Assembly (NCBI RefSeq): GCF_026107415.2
Contig: NZ_JAPCHX010000002.1
Span: forward strand, 186,001 to 250,000
Direction: 5' to 3'
Source of the DNA: Microbacterium sp. MPKO10
Lineage (GTDB): Bacteria > Actinomycetota > Actinomycetes > Actinomycetales > Microbacteriaceae
DNA: 64,000 nucleotides
Every line of letters starts with the position of its first letter. Positions within the stretch are counted from its first letter, which is position 1. The notes beneath the pieces are model-generated. The model was given only the letters and a program-made list of their open reading frames with translations, made no database searches and was not told where the DNA came from. Positions 8,952 through 16,862 of this stretch are shown here, piece after piece. The position numbers and the translations under genes were made by a program.

Positions 8952-9740
8952 ATGACGGATGCTGATTCTCTACCTGCTGAGGTGCGCCGCGACCGCATCC
9001 GTGCCCGGCTCGACACGCGCGGCTATGTGCGCGCCGCCGACATCGCGCATGACTTCGCCGTGTCGAGCGTCACGGCCCGTGCCGATCTCGACGCTCTCGT
9101 CGAGGTGGGCGTCGCGCGACGAGTGCACGGGGGAGCGGTTGCGGCTGGAGCGGCTCCGGAGGTTCCCGTCGAGCAGTCGGTGCAGACGGGCACCGAGTCG
9201 AAGCGAGCGATCGGGCGTCGCGCGGCGAGCCTCGTCGACGCGGGGCAGAGCGTCTTTCTCGACGTCGGTTCGACGGCGCTGGCCGTGGCCGAGGCGCTTG
9301 TCGAACGCACAGAGCTTCACGATGTGGTCGTCGTGACGAACGGCATCTCGACGGCGCTCGCACTGGAGCCGGCGCTACCGAGGATCTCGGTGTATGTGAC
9401 GGGCGGTGCGCTGCGCCCGCTTCAGCATTCGCTCGTGAATCCCATGGGGCAGCAGCTCATCGAGAGCGTACATGCTGACGTCGCGATCCTCGGCTGCAAC
9501 GGCGTCGACGTCGAGGCCGGAGTCACGAACGTGAATCTGCCGGAGGCCGAGATCAAGCGCGCCATGGTCGCGGCATCCGATCGCGTCATTGTCACGGCTG
9601 ACGCTTCGAAACTCGGCCGGGTCACGATGGGGCATGTCGCCGAACTCGCGCGCGTGGATACGATCGTGACGGATGCTGCCGCTGATCCGCGCGTCATCGA
9701 TAACCTGCGTGCCGCGGGTGCCGCTCTGCTTCTGGCATAG
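8952..9740 (+). CDS. DeoR/GlpR-family transcriptional regulator, probable galactose repressor
   Basis: Sugar-responsive DNA-binding protein of 262 residues, the usual DeoR length. The N-terminal winged helix spans about residues 8-60, with VSSVTARADLDALVEVG as recognition region and the family signature RRVHGGAV after it. The C-terminal DeoRC sensor domain contains DVGSTALAVAEAL, VVTNGISTALAL and VTGGALRPLQHSLVNP, the phosphosugar-binding folds related to ribose-5-phosphate isomerase. Divergent from galT-galK, so control of those genes by galactose 1-phosphate or a related phosphosugar is a reasonable inference. The ATG at 8952 has no Shine-Dalgarno. The transcript may be leaderless. Confidence 0.9.
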   Translation: MTDADSLPAEVRRDRIRARLDTRGYVRAADIAHDFAVSSVTARADLDALVEVGVARRVHGGAVAAGAAPEVPVEQSVQTGTESKRAIGRRAASLVDAGQSVFLDVGSTALAVAEALVERTELHDVVVVTNGISTALALEPALPRISVYVTGGALRPLQHSLVNPMGQQLIESVHADVAILGCNGVDVEAGVTNVNLPEAEIKRAMVAASDRVIVTADASKLGRVTMGHVAELARVDTIVTDAAADPRVIDNLRAAGAALLLA

Positions 9741-9759
9741 CCTTCGGTACCGTGTCTTC

Positions 9760-10338
9760 ATGCCACGAATCCGGGTCAGACCAGCATCAGTGAAGGATGC
9801 ACCTGCGATCGCGCGCGTACATATTCAAGCGTGGCGCGAGGCTTACGCTGGGCTGCTCTCTGACTCATACCTCGCCTCTCTCGATGAGGCCGAACGTGCA
9901 GAGAAGTGGTCGCGGATTCTGAGCGAACCCACGTCGAACGTCGTCGTTGCCGAGTCGGCCGGCGCGTTCTCTGGCGACGTAGAGCCCGGCGGCGCGGTTA
10001 TGGGCTGGGCTTCGTCGAAGCAGCTGGCAGATTCGGATGCTGTCGCCGCACGTGAGATCAACGGAATCTACATTCTCGCCGCGCACTACGGCTCCGGGGC
10101 TGGCCAGCTTCTTCTCGATGCGGTGGCCGGCAACGGTTCGGCGCTTCTCTGGCTGATGGACGGCAATGCGCGAGCCGAGGCGTTTTACGTGCGCAACGGC
10201 TTTCGCCGCGACGGCGAGGCATACGACCGCGAGATGGGCGACCGCGCGGTGCAGATCGTTCGCATGGTGCGCTCTGCAGTGCCCCGTGGTGCACACCCCG
10301 GCGCCAGAGACGCGCGCGAGTCGCTCGGGCTTGAATGA
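9760..10338 (+). CDS. GNAT-family N-acetyltransferase
   Basis: 192-residue acetyltransferase. It begins IRVRPASVKDAPAIARVHIQAWREAYAGLL, typical of the GNAT N-terminal strand/helix. The acetyl-CoA pyrophosphate loop is GSGAGQLLLDAVAG at about residues 105-118, followed by NARAEAFYVRNGFRRDG, the family's C-terminal FYxxxGF segment. The substrate cannot be told from sequence. I chose ATG 9760 rather than an upstream in-frame codon inside the regulator gene because the homology begins there and because TACCGT stands exactly six bases upstream, the spacing of a leaderless promoter; no Shine-Dalgarno is visible. It follows the DeoR gene by 19 bases but probably has its own promoter. Confidence 0.88.
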   Translation: MPRIRVRPASVKDAPAIARVHIQAWREAYAGLLSDSYLASLDEAERAEKWSRILSEPTSNVVVAESAGAFSGDVEPGGAVMGWASSKQLADSDAVAAREINGIYILAAHYGSGAGQLLLDAVAGNGSALLWLMDGNARAEAFYVRNGFRRDGEAYDREMGDRAVQIVRMVRSAVPRGAHPGARDARESLGLE

Positions 10339-10488
10339 CACACACGAAGCGAAAGTGCCCTTGTGCTGTCGGTAGTGTGCGTTCGCTCGTTACGACTCGG
10401 AAGCTCAAGATCGCTCCCAAGGACGTTCATCATTCAACTGTACGTGGAAGCACATTTTAATTTTGAGTTGATAACTGCAGCTTGACGT

Positions 10489-10523
10489 CTCCATTTTACC
10501 ACTGGTCGTGGCTAAAAGTGGAG
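10489..10523. promoter_or_regulatory. 35-bp inverted repeat upstream of the amino-acid ABC cassette
   Basis: CTCCATTTTACCAC and GTGGCTAAAAGTGGAG pair over about 14 positions with one bulged base in each half and a five-base centre (TGGTC). It lies about 46 bases upstream of the -35 of the promoter at 10569, so an operator or attenuator/terminator role are both possible. The whole 10339-10652 gap is non-coding and clearly AT-richer than its surroundings; it also holds two direct copies of TCAACAATT (10543-10551 and 10580-10588). Confidence 0.6.
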
Positions 10524-10568
10524 AAGAGCGGCTGTTTTCAGCTCAACAATTATAAATCTAATAAAATA

Positions 10569-10597
10569 TTGACTTAATTTCAACAATTCGTCATACT
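10569..10597 (+). promoter_or_regulatory. Sigma-70-type promoter of the amino-acid ABC transporter operon
   Basis: TTGACT (10569-10574), a 17-base spacer and CATACT (10592-10597). This is the best consensus promoter in the window. Start of transcription would be about 10604, giving a ~49-nt leader with GGAG at 10642-10645 before the ATG at 10653. One TCAACAATT copy lies in the spacer, suggesting a binding site. Confidence 0.65.
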
Positions 10598-10652
10598 CAA
10601 CTTCATCCCCTCACGGTTTCTTCTCTGAGGGCTCGTACGACGGAGTAGAGAT

Positions 10653-11402
10653 ATGGAAGAATTCCTTCACACATTTTTCGACCTGGACTCAATCGTGGCC
10701 ATCCTTCCGGTCCTGCTGACGGAAGGGCTCGCTAACACGCTCATCATCTCGGTTTCGGCGGTGCTTGCCGGCCTCCTCCTTGGCCTCGTTCTCGCGATGA
10801 TGCTGATGTCGAAACTGTGGATTGTGAAAGTCCCGGCGCGCATATATGTCGACGTGTTTCGCGGGCTTCCAGCAATCCTGACCATCAGCCTCGTTGGGCT
10901 TGGATTCCCGGCTGCAGGTATACGTCCGTTCGGCACGTCGCCATTCGGATACGCGATTCTGGCCGTGGGGCTGATCTCTGCGGCATATACAGCTGAGATC
11001 CTGCGATCGGGCATTCAATCCATCGATAAAGGGCAATTGCAGGCGGCGCGTTCGCTTGGAATGACGCAGTTTCAGGCGATGCGGAAGATCGTGATACCGC
11101 AGGGCATTCGAAACGTGTTACCTGCCCTCACGAATCGCTTCATCATCGACATTAAGGAGAGTTCGCTTGTCTACCTTCTGGGTTTGTCTGTCGGCCAGCG
11201 CGAACTCTACTTCATCGCCTATCAGCAACAGGCAGTCACTTATAACTCGTCAGCTCTCGTCGCGGCGGGTATCTGTTACCTCTTGATGACGATCCCGCTG
11301 ACGTACGTCGTCAACGCCTGGGATCGCCGATTGCGAACGGGTCGTTCGCGCCCGAAGGCGGTTCCCGTACCGAGCCAATCCACGATGGAGGTTGTGTCAT
11401 GA
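10653..11402 (+). CDS. Polar amino-acid ABC transporter permease (HisM/GlnP type)
   Basis: Integral membrane subunit of a type I importer, 249 residues with about five membrane helices. The EAA cytoplasmic loop that docks the ATPase reads [16 protein letters not shown] followed by [15 protein letters not shown], which is diagnostic of the HisMQ/GlnP subfamily for polar amino acids. [13 protein letters not shown] and [12 protein letters not shown] are the other family blocks. Good Shine-Dalgarno (GGAG, 10642). The ATPase gene overlaps its 3' end by four bases. Only one permease is present, so the channel is presumably a homodimer. The specific amino acid is unknown. The gene, like the next two, has more AT-rich codons than its neighbours, hinting at acquisition. 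Confidence 0.93.
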   Translation: MEEFLHTFFDLDSIVAILPVLLTEGLANTLIISVSAVLAGLLLGLVLAMMLMSKLWIVKVPARIYVDVFRGLPAILTISLVGLGFPAAGIRPFGTSPFGYAILAVGLISAAYTAEILRSGIQSIDKGQLQAARSLGMTQFQAMRKIVIPQGIRNVLPALTNRFIIDIKESSLVYLLGLSVGQRELYFIAYQQQAVTYNSSALVAAGICYLLMTIPLTYVVNAWDRRLRTGRSRPKAVPVPSQSTMEVVS

Positions 11403-12172
11403 GCATGATGGCGCAGGATGCGAAAATCGACGCTTCGGAGCATTCCAAAGGAATTCAGATTCGCGACGTGCGTAAGTCGTTCGGAGACACGGAGGTGCTT
11501 AAAGGCGTATCGCTGGATGTCTCGCTACGCGAAGTCGTGTGCATCATTGGTCCGTCTGGGTCGGGAAAATCGACGTTGCTGAAGTGCATCAACCTGCTGG
11601 AACAACCGACGTCGGGTGAAATTTGGGTCGATGGGATTGAGCTGACAGCAAAGTCGGCTGACATCAATGCTGCGCGGGCCAGAGTCGGCATGGTGTTTCA
11701 ACACTTCAACCTCTTTCCTCACCTTTCGATACTTGAGAACGTCACCATGGCGCTCCGCGTCGTCAAACGGCTACCAGCAAAGAAGGCCGAAGAGATCGCG
11801 GTGCGACAACTCACACGCTTGGGCGTTGACACACTCAGTCATTTACGCCCCGCTGACTGTTCCGGAGGTCAACAGCAACGCGTTGCTATCACACGTGCGC
11901 TAGCGATGGAACCTCAGGTCATGCTGTTCGACGAAGCGACATCTGCCTTGGACCCGGAACTGGTCAAGGGCGTTCTTGACGAAATGCGAGCGCTCGCGCT
12001 CGACGGAATGACCATGGTCGTGGTCACACATGAAATGGCATTCGCGCGAGAAGTTGCTGATCGAGTCGTGTTCATGGACAACGGGCAAATCGTCGAAACG
12101 GGGCCAGCCGAAGAAGTCTTAACGAATCCGCAGACTGACCGGCTTCAGAACTTTCTCTCACAAGTGCTCTGA
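11399..12172 (+). CDS. Polar amino-acid ABC transporter ATP-binding protein (GlnQ type)
   Basis: Peripheral ATPase energising uptake, 257 residues. Walker [10 protein letters not shown] is at about 51-59, the Q-loop in [13 protein letters not shown], the ABC signature [15 protein letters not shown], Walker [15 protein letters not shown], and the switch histidine in [19 protein letters not shown] and the C-terminal [17 protein letters not shown] are typical of GlnQ/HisP proteins. The ATG at 11399 overlaps the permease stop (ATGA), so translation is coupled. The binding lipoprotein follows 41 bases downstream. All key catalytic residues are present. Confidence 0.96.
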   Translation: MSMMAQDAKIDASEHSKGIQIRDVRKSFGDTEVLKGVSLDVSLREVVCIIGPSGSGKSTLLKCINLLEQPTSGEIWVDGIELTAKSADINAARARVGMVFQHFNLFPHLSILENVTMALRVVKRLPAKKAEEIAVRQLTRLGVDTLSHLRPADCSGGQQQRVAITRALAMEPQVMLFDEATSALDPELVKGVLDEMRALALDGMTMVVVTHEMAFAREVADRVVFMDNGQIVETGPAEEVLTNPQTDRLQNFLSQVL

Positions 12173-12213
12173 CGTCGGTGGCGACGGTCTAGGCGCATTC
12201 ACGAAAGGTACGA

Positions 12214-13059
12214 ATGACAATGAAAGCACGACGATTTGTGAGCGCGATTGCGCTGTCAGGAACGATCCTGCTTGCGGCAGCTGGATGCTCCGCAGCGGAT
12301 CCCTCTGGGGAAGGCTCAGCTGGTGACAATCCCTATGACCTCCTCACCCCAGGGGTGATTCTCTCGGCGACATCGGGTGATCAACCGTATTTCACAACTG
12401 TGGAGGATGGCGGGGAGCCCGAAGGATTTCTTATTGATCTCAACGATGTCATCATGAAACGTCTGGGGGTCAAGATTGAGTACAAACAAACGCCGACCGC
12501 TGGCGAGATTCCCGGGCTGACGGCCGGGCAGTTCGACATGGTGACGGGCGGTTTCGGCGTGACTGATAAGCGCGAGAAGGCAGTCAACTTTTCTACGGCG
12601 ATCTTCTGGGACACCATCGCGCTCCTCGCGCACAAGGACACCACCATAACATCCTTCGATGAAATGGCAGGAAAGCGAATCGGGGTTGTCACGGGGTCGA
12701 TCCAGGTGGAATTCCTTAAGAACAATTATCCCGATGCAGTGCCGGTGCTTTTTCAAGGCACGAATGCTGCGGTGTCTGCGCTCAACTCCGGGAGCGTCGA
12801 TGGATTTGTCTGGAGTGGCGTCAGCATGAAGCCGTATGTCGACCAGTATGAGGACCTCGCCGTGGCGTACTCAGAGCCTGTGGATCACCCGACGTCCGTC
12901 ATGTTCCAGAAGAGTAATCAGGCGTTGACTGACGCGTACAACAACGAGCTCAAGAAGATGGCAGAGGAAGGCCTCTTCAAAAAGCTGTATGACAAGTACT
13001 TCGCAGGGCTACCTGTGCCACAGCCAATGGTGGAAATTTATCCCAACTTGGCGGACTGA
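12214..13059 (+). CDS. Amino-acid ABC transporter substrate-binding lipoprotein
   Basis: Extracellular receptor of the same importer, 281 residues. The N terminus is a lipoprotein signal peptide: basic KARR, a hydrophobic stretch, then a lipobox LAAAGC with the acylated cysteine near residue 27. The mature part has SBP_bac_3 features: GFLIDLNDVIMKRLGVKIEYKQ, the TAGQFDMVTGGFGVTDKREK block, GKRIGVVTGS, and a terminal LFKKLYDKYF. The ATG at 12214 has GAAAGG about ten bases upstream; the ATG at 12220 is an alternative giving the same mature protein. Likely ligands are polar amino acids or related opine-type compounds, but the sequence alone does not say. Confidence 0.93.
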   Translation: MTMKARRFVSAIALSGTILLAAAGCSAADPSGEGSAGDNPYDLLTPGVILSATSGDQPYFTTVEDGGEPEGFLIDLNDVIMKRLGVKIEYKQTPTAGEIPGLTAGQFDMVTGGFGVTDKREKAVNFSTAIFWDTIALLAHKDTTITSFDEMAGKRIGVVTGSIQVEFLKNNYPDAVPVLFQGTNAAVSALNSGSVDGFVWSGVSMKPYVDQYEDLAVAYSEPVDHPTSVMFQKSNQALTDAYNNELKKMAEEGLFKKLYDKYFAGLPVPQPMVEIYPNLAD

Positions 13060-13105
13060 CCGAGGCTCACTGATCCTCGCTGTATGGCTCAGCGATAACG
13101 ACGCG

Positions 13106-13163
13106 TTCGCCTGGCAAAGTTTGCGCGAAAAGTGCTCCTTTTAAGTAACCTTTGCCGGGCGAA
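13106..13163. promoter_or_regulatory. 17-bp imperfect inverted repeat before the drug-exporter operon
   Basis: TTCGCCTGGCAAAGTTT (13106-13122) and AACCTTTGCCGGGCGAA (13147-13163) are inverted repeats with two mismatches around a 24-base centre. The position, after the amino-acid cassette stop (13059) and before the leaderless start at 13217, fits either a terminator of the upstream operon or an operator of the exporter. There is no T-tract. Confidence 0.55.
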
Positions 13164-13216
13164 CGTCTGTCACTCGGTGCTTGGCCGTGTCGGCCGCTCG
13201 ACATAGAGTGTCAGTC

Positions 13217-14143
13217 GTGCCAGAACCTGTCATCGAAGCCAGAAACCTCGTCAAGAAGTACAAAGACTTCGCCGCCGTCGACGATATCTCGTTCGATGTA
13301 GCTCCGGGGGAGTCGTTCGGGCTTCTCGGGCCGAACGGCGCCGGCAAGTCGACAACGATGCGCATGGTCGGCGCTGTTTCGTCGCGCACAGCAGGGAGCC
13401 TCAGCATCCTCGGCCTCGATCCCGACGAATATGGGCCCGAGATCCGGTCGCAGCTCGGCGTCGTGCCCCAGGCCGACAACCTTGATGAAGAGCTGCGCGC
13501 CCGCGAGAACCTGCTTGTTTACGGTCGTTACTTCGGTCTGCCACGACGGCTCGTCGCCCAACGCGCAGACGAGTTGATGGCCTTTGCCCAACTCGATGAC
13601 AAAGTGAAGGCCAAAGTCGATGACCTTTCGGGCGGTATGAAGCGGCGTCTCACGATCGCGCGAGCACTCATCAACGACCCGCGTATTCTGCTGCTCGACG
13701 AACCGACAACTGGCCTCGACCCGCAGGCGCGGCACGTTCTCTGGGACCGTCTCTTTCGGCTCAAAGAGCAGGGAACGACACTCGTGCTCACGACGCACTA
13801 CATGGATGAGGCCGAGCAGCTGTGCGATCGCATCGTCGTTGTCGACGAGGGCCGCATTATGGCCGAGGGTTCCCCGTCGCAGCTCATCAGGCAGTACTCG
13901 TCGCGTGAAGTGCTTGAGGTGCGCTTCGGCTCGCAGAACAACGAAGTCGTTGCGCGCGAACTCGAGGGCATCGGCGACCGCAATGAAGTGCTGCCCGACC
14001 GCATCCTGATCTACGCCTCAAACGGTGAAGAGGCGCTTGGCGCCGTGACCGAACGCGGCCACACGCCGATCACGAGCCTGGTGCGCCGATCGAGCCTTGA
14101 AGACGTATTTCTGCGGCTCACCGGGCGGAGCCTCATCGAATGA
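13217..14143 (+). CDS. ABC exporter ATP-binding protein, DrrA-like
   Basis: Cytoplasmic ATPase of an ABC-2-type exporter, 308 residues. Walker A GPNGAGKST, signature LSGGMKRRLTIARALINDP, Walker B ILLLDEPTTGLDPQARH, and switch LTTHYMDEAEQLCD are all intact; the GLDPQARHVLWDR segment and the C-terminal extension after 220 are typical of the daunorubicin-resistance/NodI group. I prefer the GTG at 13217: homology begins there and TAGAGT lies seven bases upstream with no Shine-Dalgarno, a leaderless arrangement. The TTG at 13181 and GTG at 13208 are alternatives. Two permease genes overlap downstream. Natural substrate unknown; drugs, lipids or polysaccharide precursors are possible. Confidence 0.93.
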   Translation: MPEPVIEARNLVKKYKDFAAVDDISFDVAPGESFGLLGPNGAGKSTTMRMVGAVSSRTAGSLSILGLDPDEYGPEIRSQLGVVPQADNLDEELRARENLLVYGRYFGLPRRLVAQRADELMAFAQLDDKVKAKVDDLSGGMKRRLTIARALINDPRILLLDEPTTGLDPQARHVLWDRLFRLKEQGTTLVLTTHYMDEAEQLCDRIVVVDEGRIMAEGSPSQLIRQYSSREVLEVRFGSQNNEVVARELEGIGDRNEVLPDRILIYASNGEEALGAVTERGHTPITSLVRRSSLEDVFLRLTGRSLIE

Positions 14144-14979
14144 CCGCGACAGAGATGAGACCGGATGCCGCTCACGCACTGATCGCCGCCCGCGCTCCGC
14201 GACGGTGGGGTGCGTGGTACGTCGCCGAGCATCGTTTCCGCGGTATGAAGGCGTACACGCAGACCGTCATCGCCACGGGCATCGGCTCGCCGCTCATGTA
14301 TCTCTTCGCGATGGGTGTGGGGCTCGCGAGCCTCGTCGATGCGAATGTCGAGCAGAATGGCCTCGCCGTCAGCTACCTCGTCTTTGTGGCACCAGCGCTC
14401 TTGGCAATGGCGGCATTCGAGGCAGCTGCCGAAGAGTTCAGCTACCCAATCATGCTTGGCTTCAAATGGAACCCGATCTTCACCGGCATGGGCGCGAGCC
14501 CCGTGACCCCGGGGCAGATCATCGACGGCCAGGTGATCGCGGTGACCGTACGCATCGCTGTCACATCCGGTCTCTATTACCTGTTCATGCTGCTGTTCGG
14601 CGCTGTGCCCGGCGAGTTCGGCTGGGTGTCGCTCGGCTCTGCCGTACTGACAGGGCTCGCATTCGGCACGCTGCTCATGGCGTACGTTGCGACGCTCGAG
14701 AACGACAGCGGCCAGATCGCCATGGTGATGCGGTTTCTCGTGCTGCCGCTCACCCTGTTCTCGGGCACGGTGTTTCCGCTTACGCAGTTACCGTGGTTCC
14801 TGCAGTGGATTGGCTGGCTCTCGCCGCTCTGGCACGGCACCGAGTTGGGGCGCGTCGTCTCGTACGGGCATCCTGAACCTGCCTGGCTCAGCATCGTGCA
14901 CGTCGCCTACCTGCTGCTGCTGACCGTTGTCGGCTGGATGCTGGCACGCCGCGTGGCCGCGAGGAGGCTCAACCGATGA
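14140..14979 (+). CDS. ABC-2 type exporter permease, first subunit
   Basis: 279-residue membrane protein with about six helices after a cytoplasmic N terminus. ATGIGSPLMYLFAMGVGL, the segment PALLAMAAFEAAAEEFSY, and RFLVLPLTLFSGTVFPL followed by WLSPLWHGTELGR are the conserved ABC-2 membrane blocks (NodJ/DrrB type). It overlaps the ATPase by four bases and the second permease by four bases, so the exporter is built from one ATPase and two different permeases. The tail RRVAARRLNR is basic, as expected for a cytoplasmic end. Confidence 0.92.
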   Translation: MTATEMRPDAAHALIAARAPRRWGAWYVAEHRFRGMKAYTQTVIATGIGSPLMYLFAMGVGLASLVDANVEQNGLAVSYLVFVAPALLAMAAFEAAAEEFSYPIMLGFKWNPIFTGMGASPVTPGQIIDGQVIAVTVRIAVTSGLYYLFMLLFGAVPGEFGWVSLGSAVLTGLAFGTLLMAYVATLENDSGQIAMVMRFLVLPLTLFSGTVFPLTQLPWFLQWIGWLSPLWHGTELGRVVSYGHPEPAWLSIVHVAYLLLLTVVGWMLARRVAARRLNR

Positions 14980-15797
14980 GCGTTCAGATCGCTCCGGCTC
15001 GGCGCAGTGTCAACGGCCCTTCCGCGCTGTATGCGGGAAATGCGCGCTCGGTCATGCTGCGCGGCTGGCGGGCGACGGCGAGCACGAACTGGCTCGTCAT
15101 GGTCTCTGGCTTCTTCGAGCCGATTTTCTACCTGCTCTCGATGGGCATCGGCCTCGGGGCGCTCGTGGGCAATGTCGAGGGGCCGGGCGGCACAGAGATC
15201 CCGTATGCCGCATTCATTGCTCCCGCCCTGCTCGCTGTCGCGGCGATGAATGGAGCGGTCTACGATTCCACGTGGAACGTGTTCTTCAAGATCAAGTTCT
15301 CGAAGATCTATGAGGGAATGCTTGCGACATCGCTCGGCCCCTTCGACATCGCACTCGGCGAGATCTCTCTCGCGCTGATTCGCGGGGCGATGTATGCGTT
15401 CGGCTTCATGGTCGTGATGCAGGTTCTCGGGCTGAACCTCTCGTGGTGGGCGCTGCTGGCGTTCCCCGCTGTGCTGCTCATCGCAAGCGGCTTTGCCAGC
15501 TTCGGCATGGCCGTGACCAGCTACATGAAGACGTTTCAGCACATGGACTGGATCAACTTCATTCTCATGCCCATGTTCATGTTCTCAGCCACGTTCTTTC
15601 CGCTGAGCGTGTACCCGCCTGACGTGCAGTTCGTCATCCAGGCACTTCCGCTCTGGCATGGCGTCGAACTCGTACGCGGCCTCACGACCGGAGCTGTTGA
15701 GATGGGGATGCTGTGGCACGTGCTTTACTTCGCCGTGATGTCGCTCGTCGGCATCGTATTCACGACGCGGCGACTCCGTGCACTGTTCCTCGACTGA
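14976..15797 (+). CDS. ABC-2 type exporter permease, second subunit
   Basis: 273 residues, related to the preceding permease: SGFFEPIFYLLSMGIGLGAL, PALLAVAAMNGAVYDSTWNVFFK, NFILMPMFMFSATFFPLSVYP and LPLWHGVELVRGL correspond block for block, so the pair arose by duplication. About six membrane helices. It ends TTRRLRALFLD. The same last eleven residues, with mostly synonymous changes, recur as a non-coding vestige at 16734-16770, downstream of the VOC gene (see that entry). No terminator is obvious directly after this gene; 53 bases separate it from the convergent marR stop. Confidence 0.92.
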   Translation: MSVQIAPARRSVNGPSALYAGNARSVMLRGWRATASTNWLVMVSGFFEPIFYLLSMGIGLGALVGNVEGPGGTEIPYAAFIAPALLAVAAMNGAVYDSTWNVFFKIKFSKIYEGMLATSLGPFDIALGEISLALIRGAMYAFGFMVVMQVLGLNLSWWALLAFPAVLLIASGFASFGMAVTSYMKTFQHMDWINFILMPMFMFSATFFPLSVYPPDVQFVIQALPLWHGVELVRGLTTGAVEMGMLWHVLYFAVMSLVGIVFTTRRLRALFLD

Positions 15798-15850
15798 CTC
15801 AGTTGCTCTCGCGTGGGTCGCGCTCACCGGGTGAGCCGGCTGCAGCATCC

Positions 15851-16300
15851 TCATCGGGATTCGCGATCGTCCAATGCGTCAATGCAGAGGCCGAGTGCGT
15901 CATGCAGCGCCTTCGCCTGAGTGGAACCGAGTCTGCTGACCATTCGGCTCTCGACCAGCCGGATTCTTTCTGAAGCGATGTCGAGAAGCTCTTGTCCCTC
16001 GGCCGTCAGGGTCGTGGGCAGTGCGCGCCCGTGGGCAGCCTGAAGGGCGCGATCGATGAGCCCTCGGCTCTGTAGCGTGCGCATCAGCGTGTTCATGGTT
16101 TGCCGTGTGACGAATGCACCGCGTGCAAGCTCTGCGTTCGACCAGCCGGGATTGCGGCTGAGCAGCTCCAAGCAGACGTACTGCGGTGTCGTCAGTTCAA
16201 TCTCGCGCAGGGTCTCATCCATGCGTGAGCGCAGCAGGGACTGTGTCTCTTTGAGCCGGTAGCCCACGAGAGAGCCAAGGTCATCGGGGAGTTGCGTCAT
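15851..16300 (-). CDS. MarR-family transcriptional regulator (copy 1)
   Basis: 149-residue winged-helix regulator. LTTPQYVCLELLSRNPGWSNAELARGAFVTRQTMNTLMRTLQSRGLI is the MarR DNA-binding core (about residues 36-85), and LPTTLTAEGQELL is the wing and following helix. The start ATG (16298-16300) is preceded by CAGAAT exactly six bases upstream on the minus strand and no Shine-Dalgarno, so the mRNA is probably leaderless. It is divergent from a VOC gene over 62 bases that contain CTGACAT repeats, the presumed operator. It is strongly similar to the regulator at 27233-27697. By family precedent it would repress itself and the VOC gene until a phenolic or electrophilic ligand binds. Confidence 0.93.
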   Translation of the reverse strand: MTQLPDDLGSLVGYRLKETQSLLRSRMDETLREIELTTPQYVCLELLSRNPGWSNAELARGAFVTRQTMNTLMRTLQSRGLIDRALQAAHGRALPTTLTAEGQELLDIASERIRLVESRMVSRLGSTQAKALHDALGLCIDALDDRESR

Positions 16301-16309
16301 GTAAGTATT

Positions 16310-16343
16310 CTGACATACACTGTGAATGTCAGCATCCTGACAT
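16310..16343. promoter_or_regulatory. MarR operator array (CTGACAT repeats), copy 1
   Basis: CTGACAT (16310-16316), ATGTCAG (16326-16332) and CTGACAT (16337-16343). The first pair is a perfect inverted repeat. The left half touches the marR -10 (CAGAAT on the minus strand, 16307-16312). The same three half-sites recur at 27707-27738 before the second MarR-VOC pair while the sequence between them differs, which is good evidence that they are binding sites. Confidence 0.75.
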
Positions 16344-16362
16344 CAAGATCTGGAGGTACATC

Positions 16363-16731
16363 ATGTCGGTACAAGGAATCGATTTTCTCGCCCTGCAGGT
16401 GCGCGATGTCGAACGCGCTGCGGCGTTCTACGAGACCCAGCTGGGGATGCAGCGAGCACCGCAGTCACCGCCCGGAGCCGTGGTGTTCCCGAGCGGGACG
16501 ATCCCGTTTGCCGTGCGCCAGCCACTGCCGGGAGTCAACCTCGACGACGGCCCACGGCCGGGAAACGGCGTTGCACTGTGGATGAGCTGCGACGACGCAC
16601 AGGAGTTGCACGATCGCCTCGCCGCTCAGGAAGTCACAATTCTGAACGCTCCGACTCCTGGGCCTTTCGGGCTGGCCTTCACCTTCGCCGACCCGGACGG
16701 CTACGCCGTCACCGTGCACGAACAGAGCTAG
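16363..16731 (+). CDS. VOC-superfamily (glyoxalase/bleomycin-resistance fold) protein, copy 1
   Basis: 122-residue single-module protein of the vicinal oxygen chelate fold. FLALQVRDVERAAAFYETQLGM is the characteristic first beta-alpha-beta unit; PFGLAFTFADPDGYAVTVHE is the second, whose terminal Glu is usually a metal ligand. Function could be a lyase/dioxygenase or a binding protein for a toxic ligand; the sequence does not decide. Shine-Dalgarno GGAGG at about 16352. Divergent from its MarR gene, suggesting ligand-induced expression. About 70% identical by eye to the VOC protein at 27770-28141, which has the same partner. Confidence 0.9.
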   Translation: MSVQGIDFLALQVRDVERAAAFYETQLGMQRAPQSPPGAVVFPSGTIPFAVRQPLPGVNLDDGPRPGNGVALWMSCDDAQELHDRLAAQEVTILNAPTPGPFGLAFTFADPDGYAVTVHEQS

Positions 16732-16733
16732 TC

Positions 16734-16770
16734 CACGACACGACGGCTCCGTGCTCTGTTCCTCGCCTGA
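16734..16770 (+). pseudogene. Vestige of an ABC-2 permease gene 3' end
   Basis: These 37 bases match 15761-15797, the last codons of the upstream exporter permease, at 32 positions. Read in the same phase they give TTRRLRALFLA and a stop, against TTRRLRALFLD and a stop in the intact gene. Four of the five differences are synonymous third-position changes, so the vestige diverged while it was still coding. It begins three bases after the VOC stop. The marR-VOC pair is therefore flanked by two versions of the same gene end. Confidence 0.8.
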
Positions 16771-16789
16771 GAGAGCACGGAGCCGCCTT
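16744..16789. terminator. Bidirectional terminator hairpin between VOC and the SDR operon
   Basis: CGGCTCCGTGCTCT (16744-16757) and AGAGCACGGAGCCG (16772-16785) form a perfect 14-bp stem with a 14-base loop between convergent genes. The left arm lies inside the permease vestige, so this was probably the original terminator of a permease gene. T-tract is weak. Confidence 0.8.
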
Positions 16790-16862
16790 ATCGGGCCACG
16801 CGCGAGGCCAATCGACTCCCACGCGCGACAACTTCACCGTTATGGCACCGGTCGGGGTGCGG

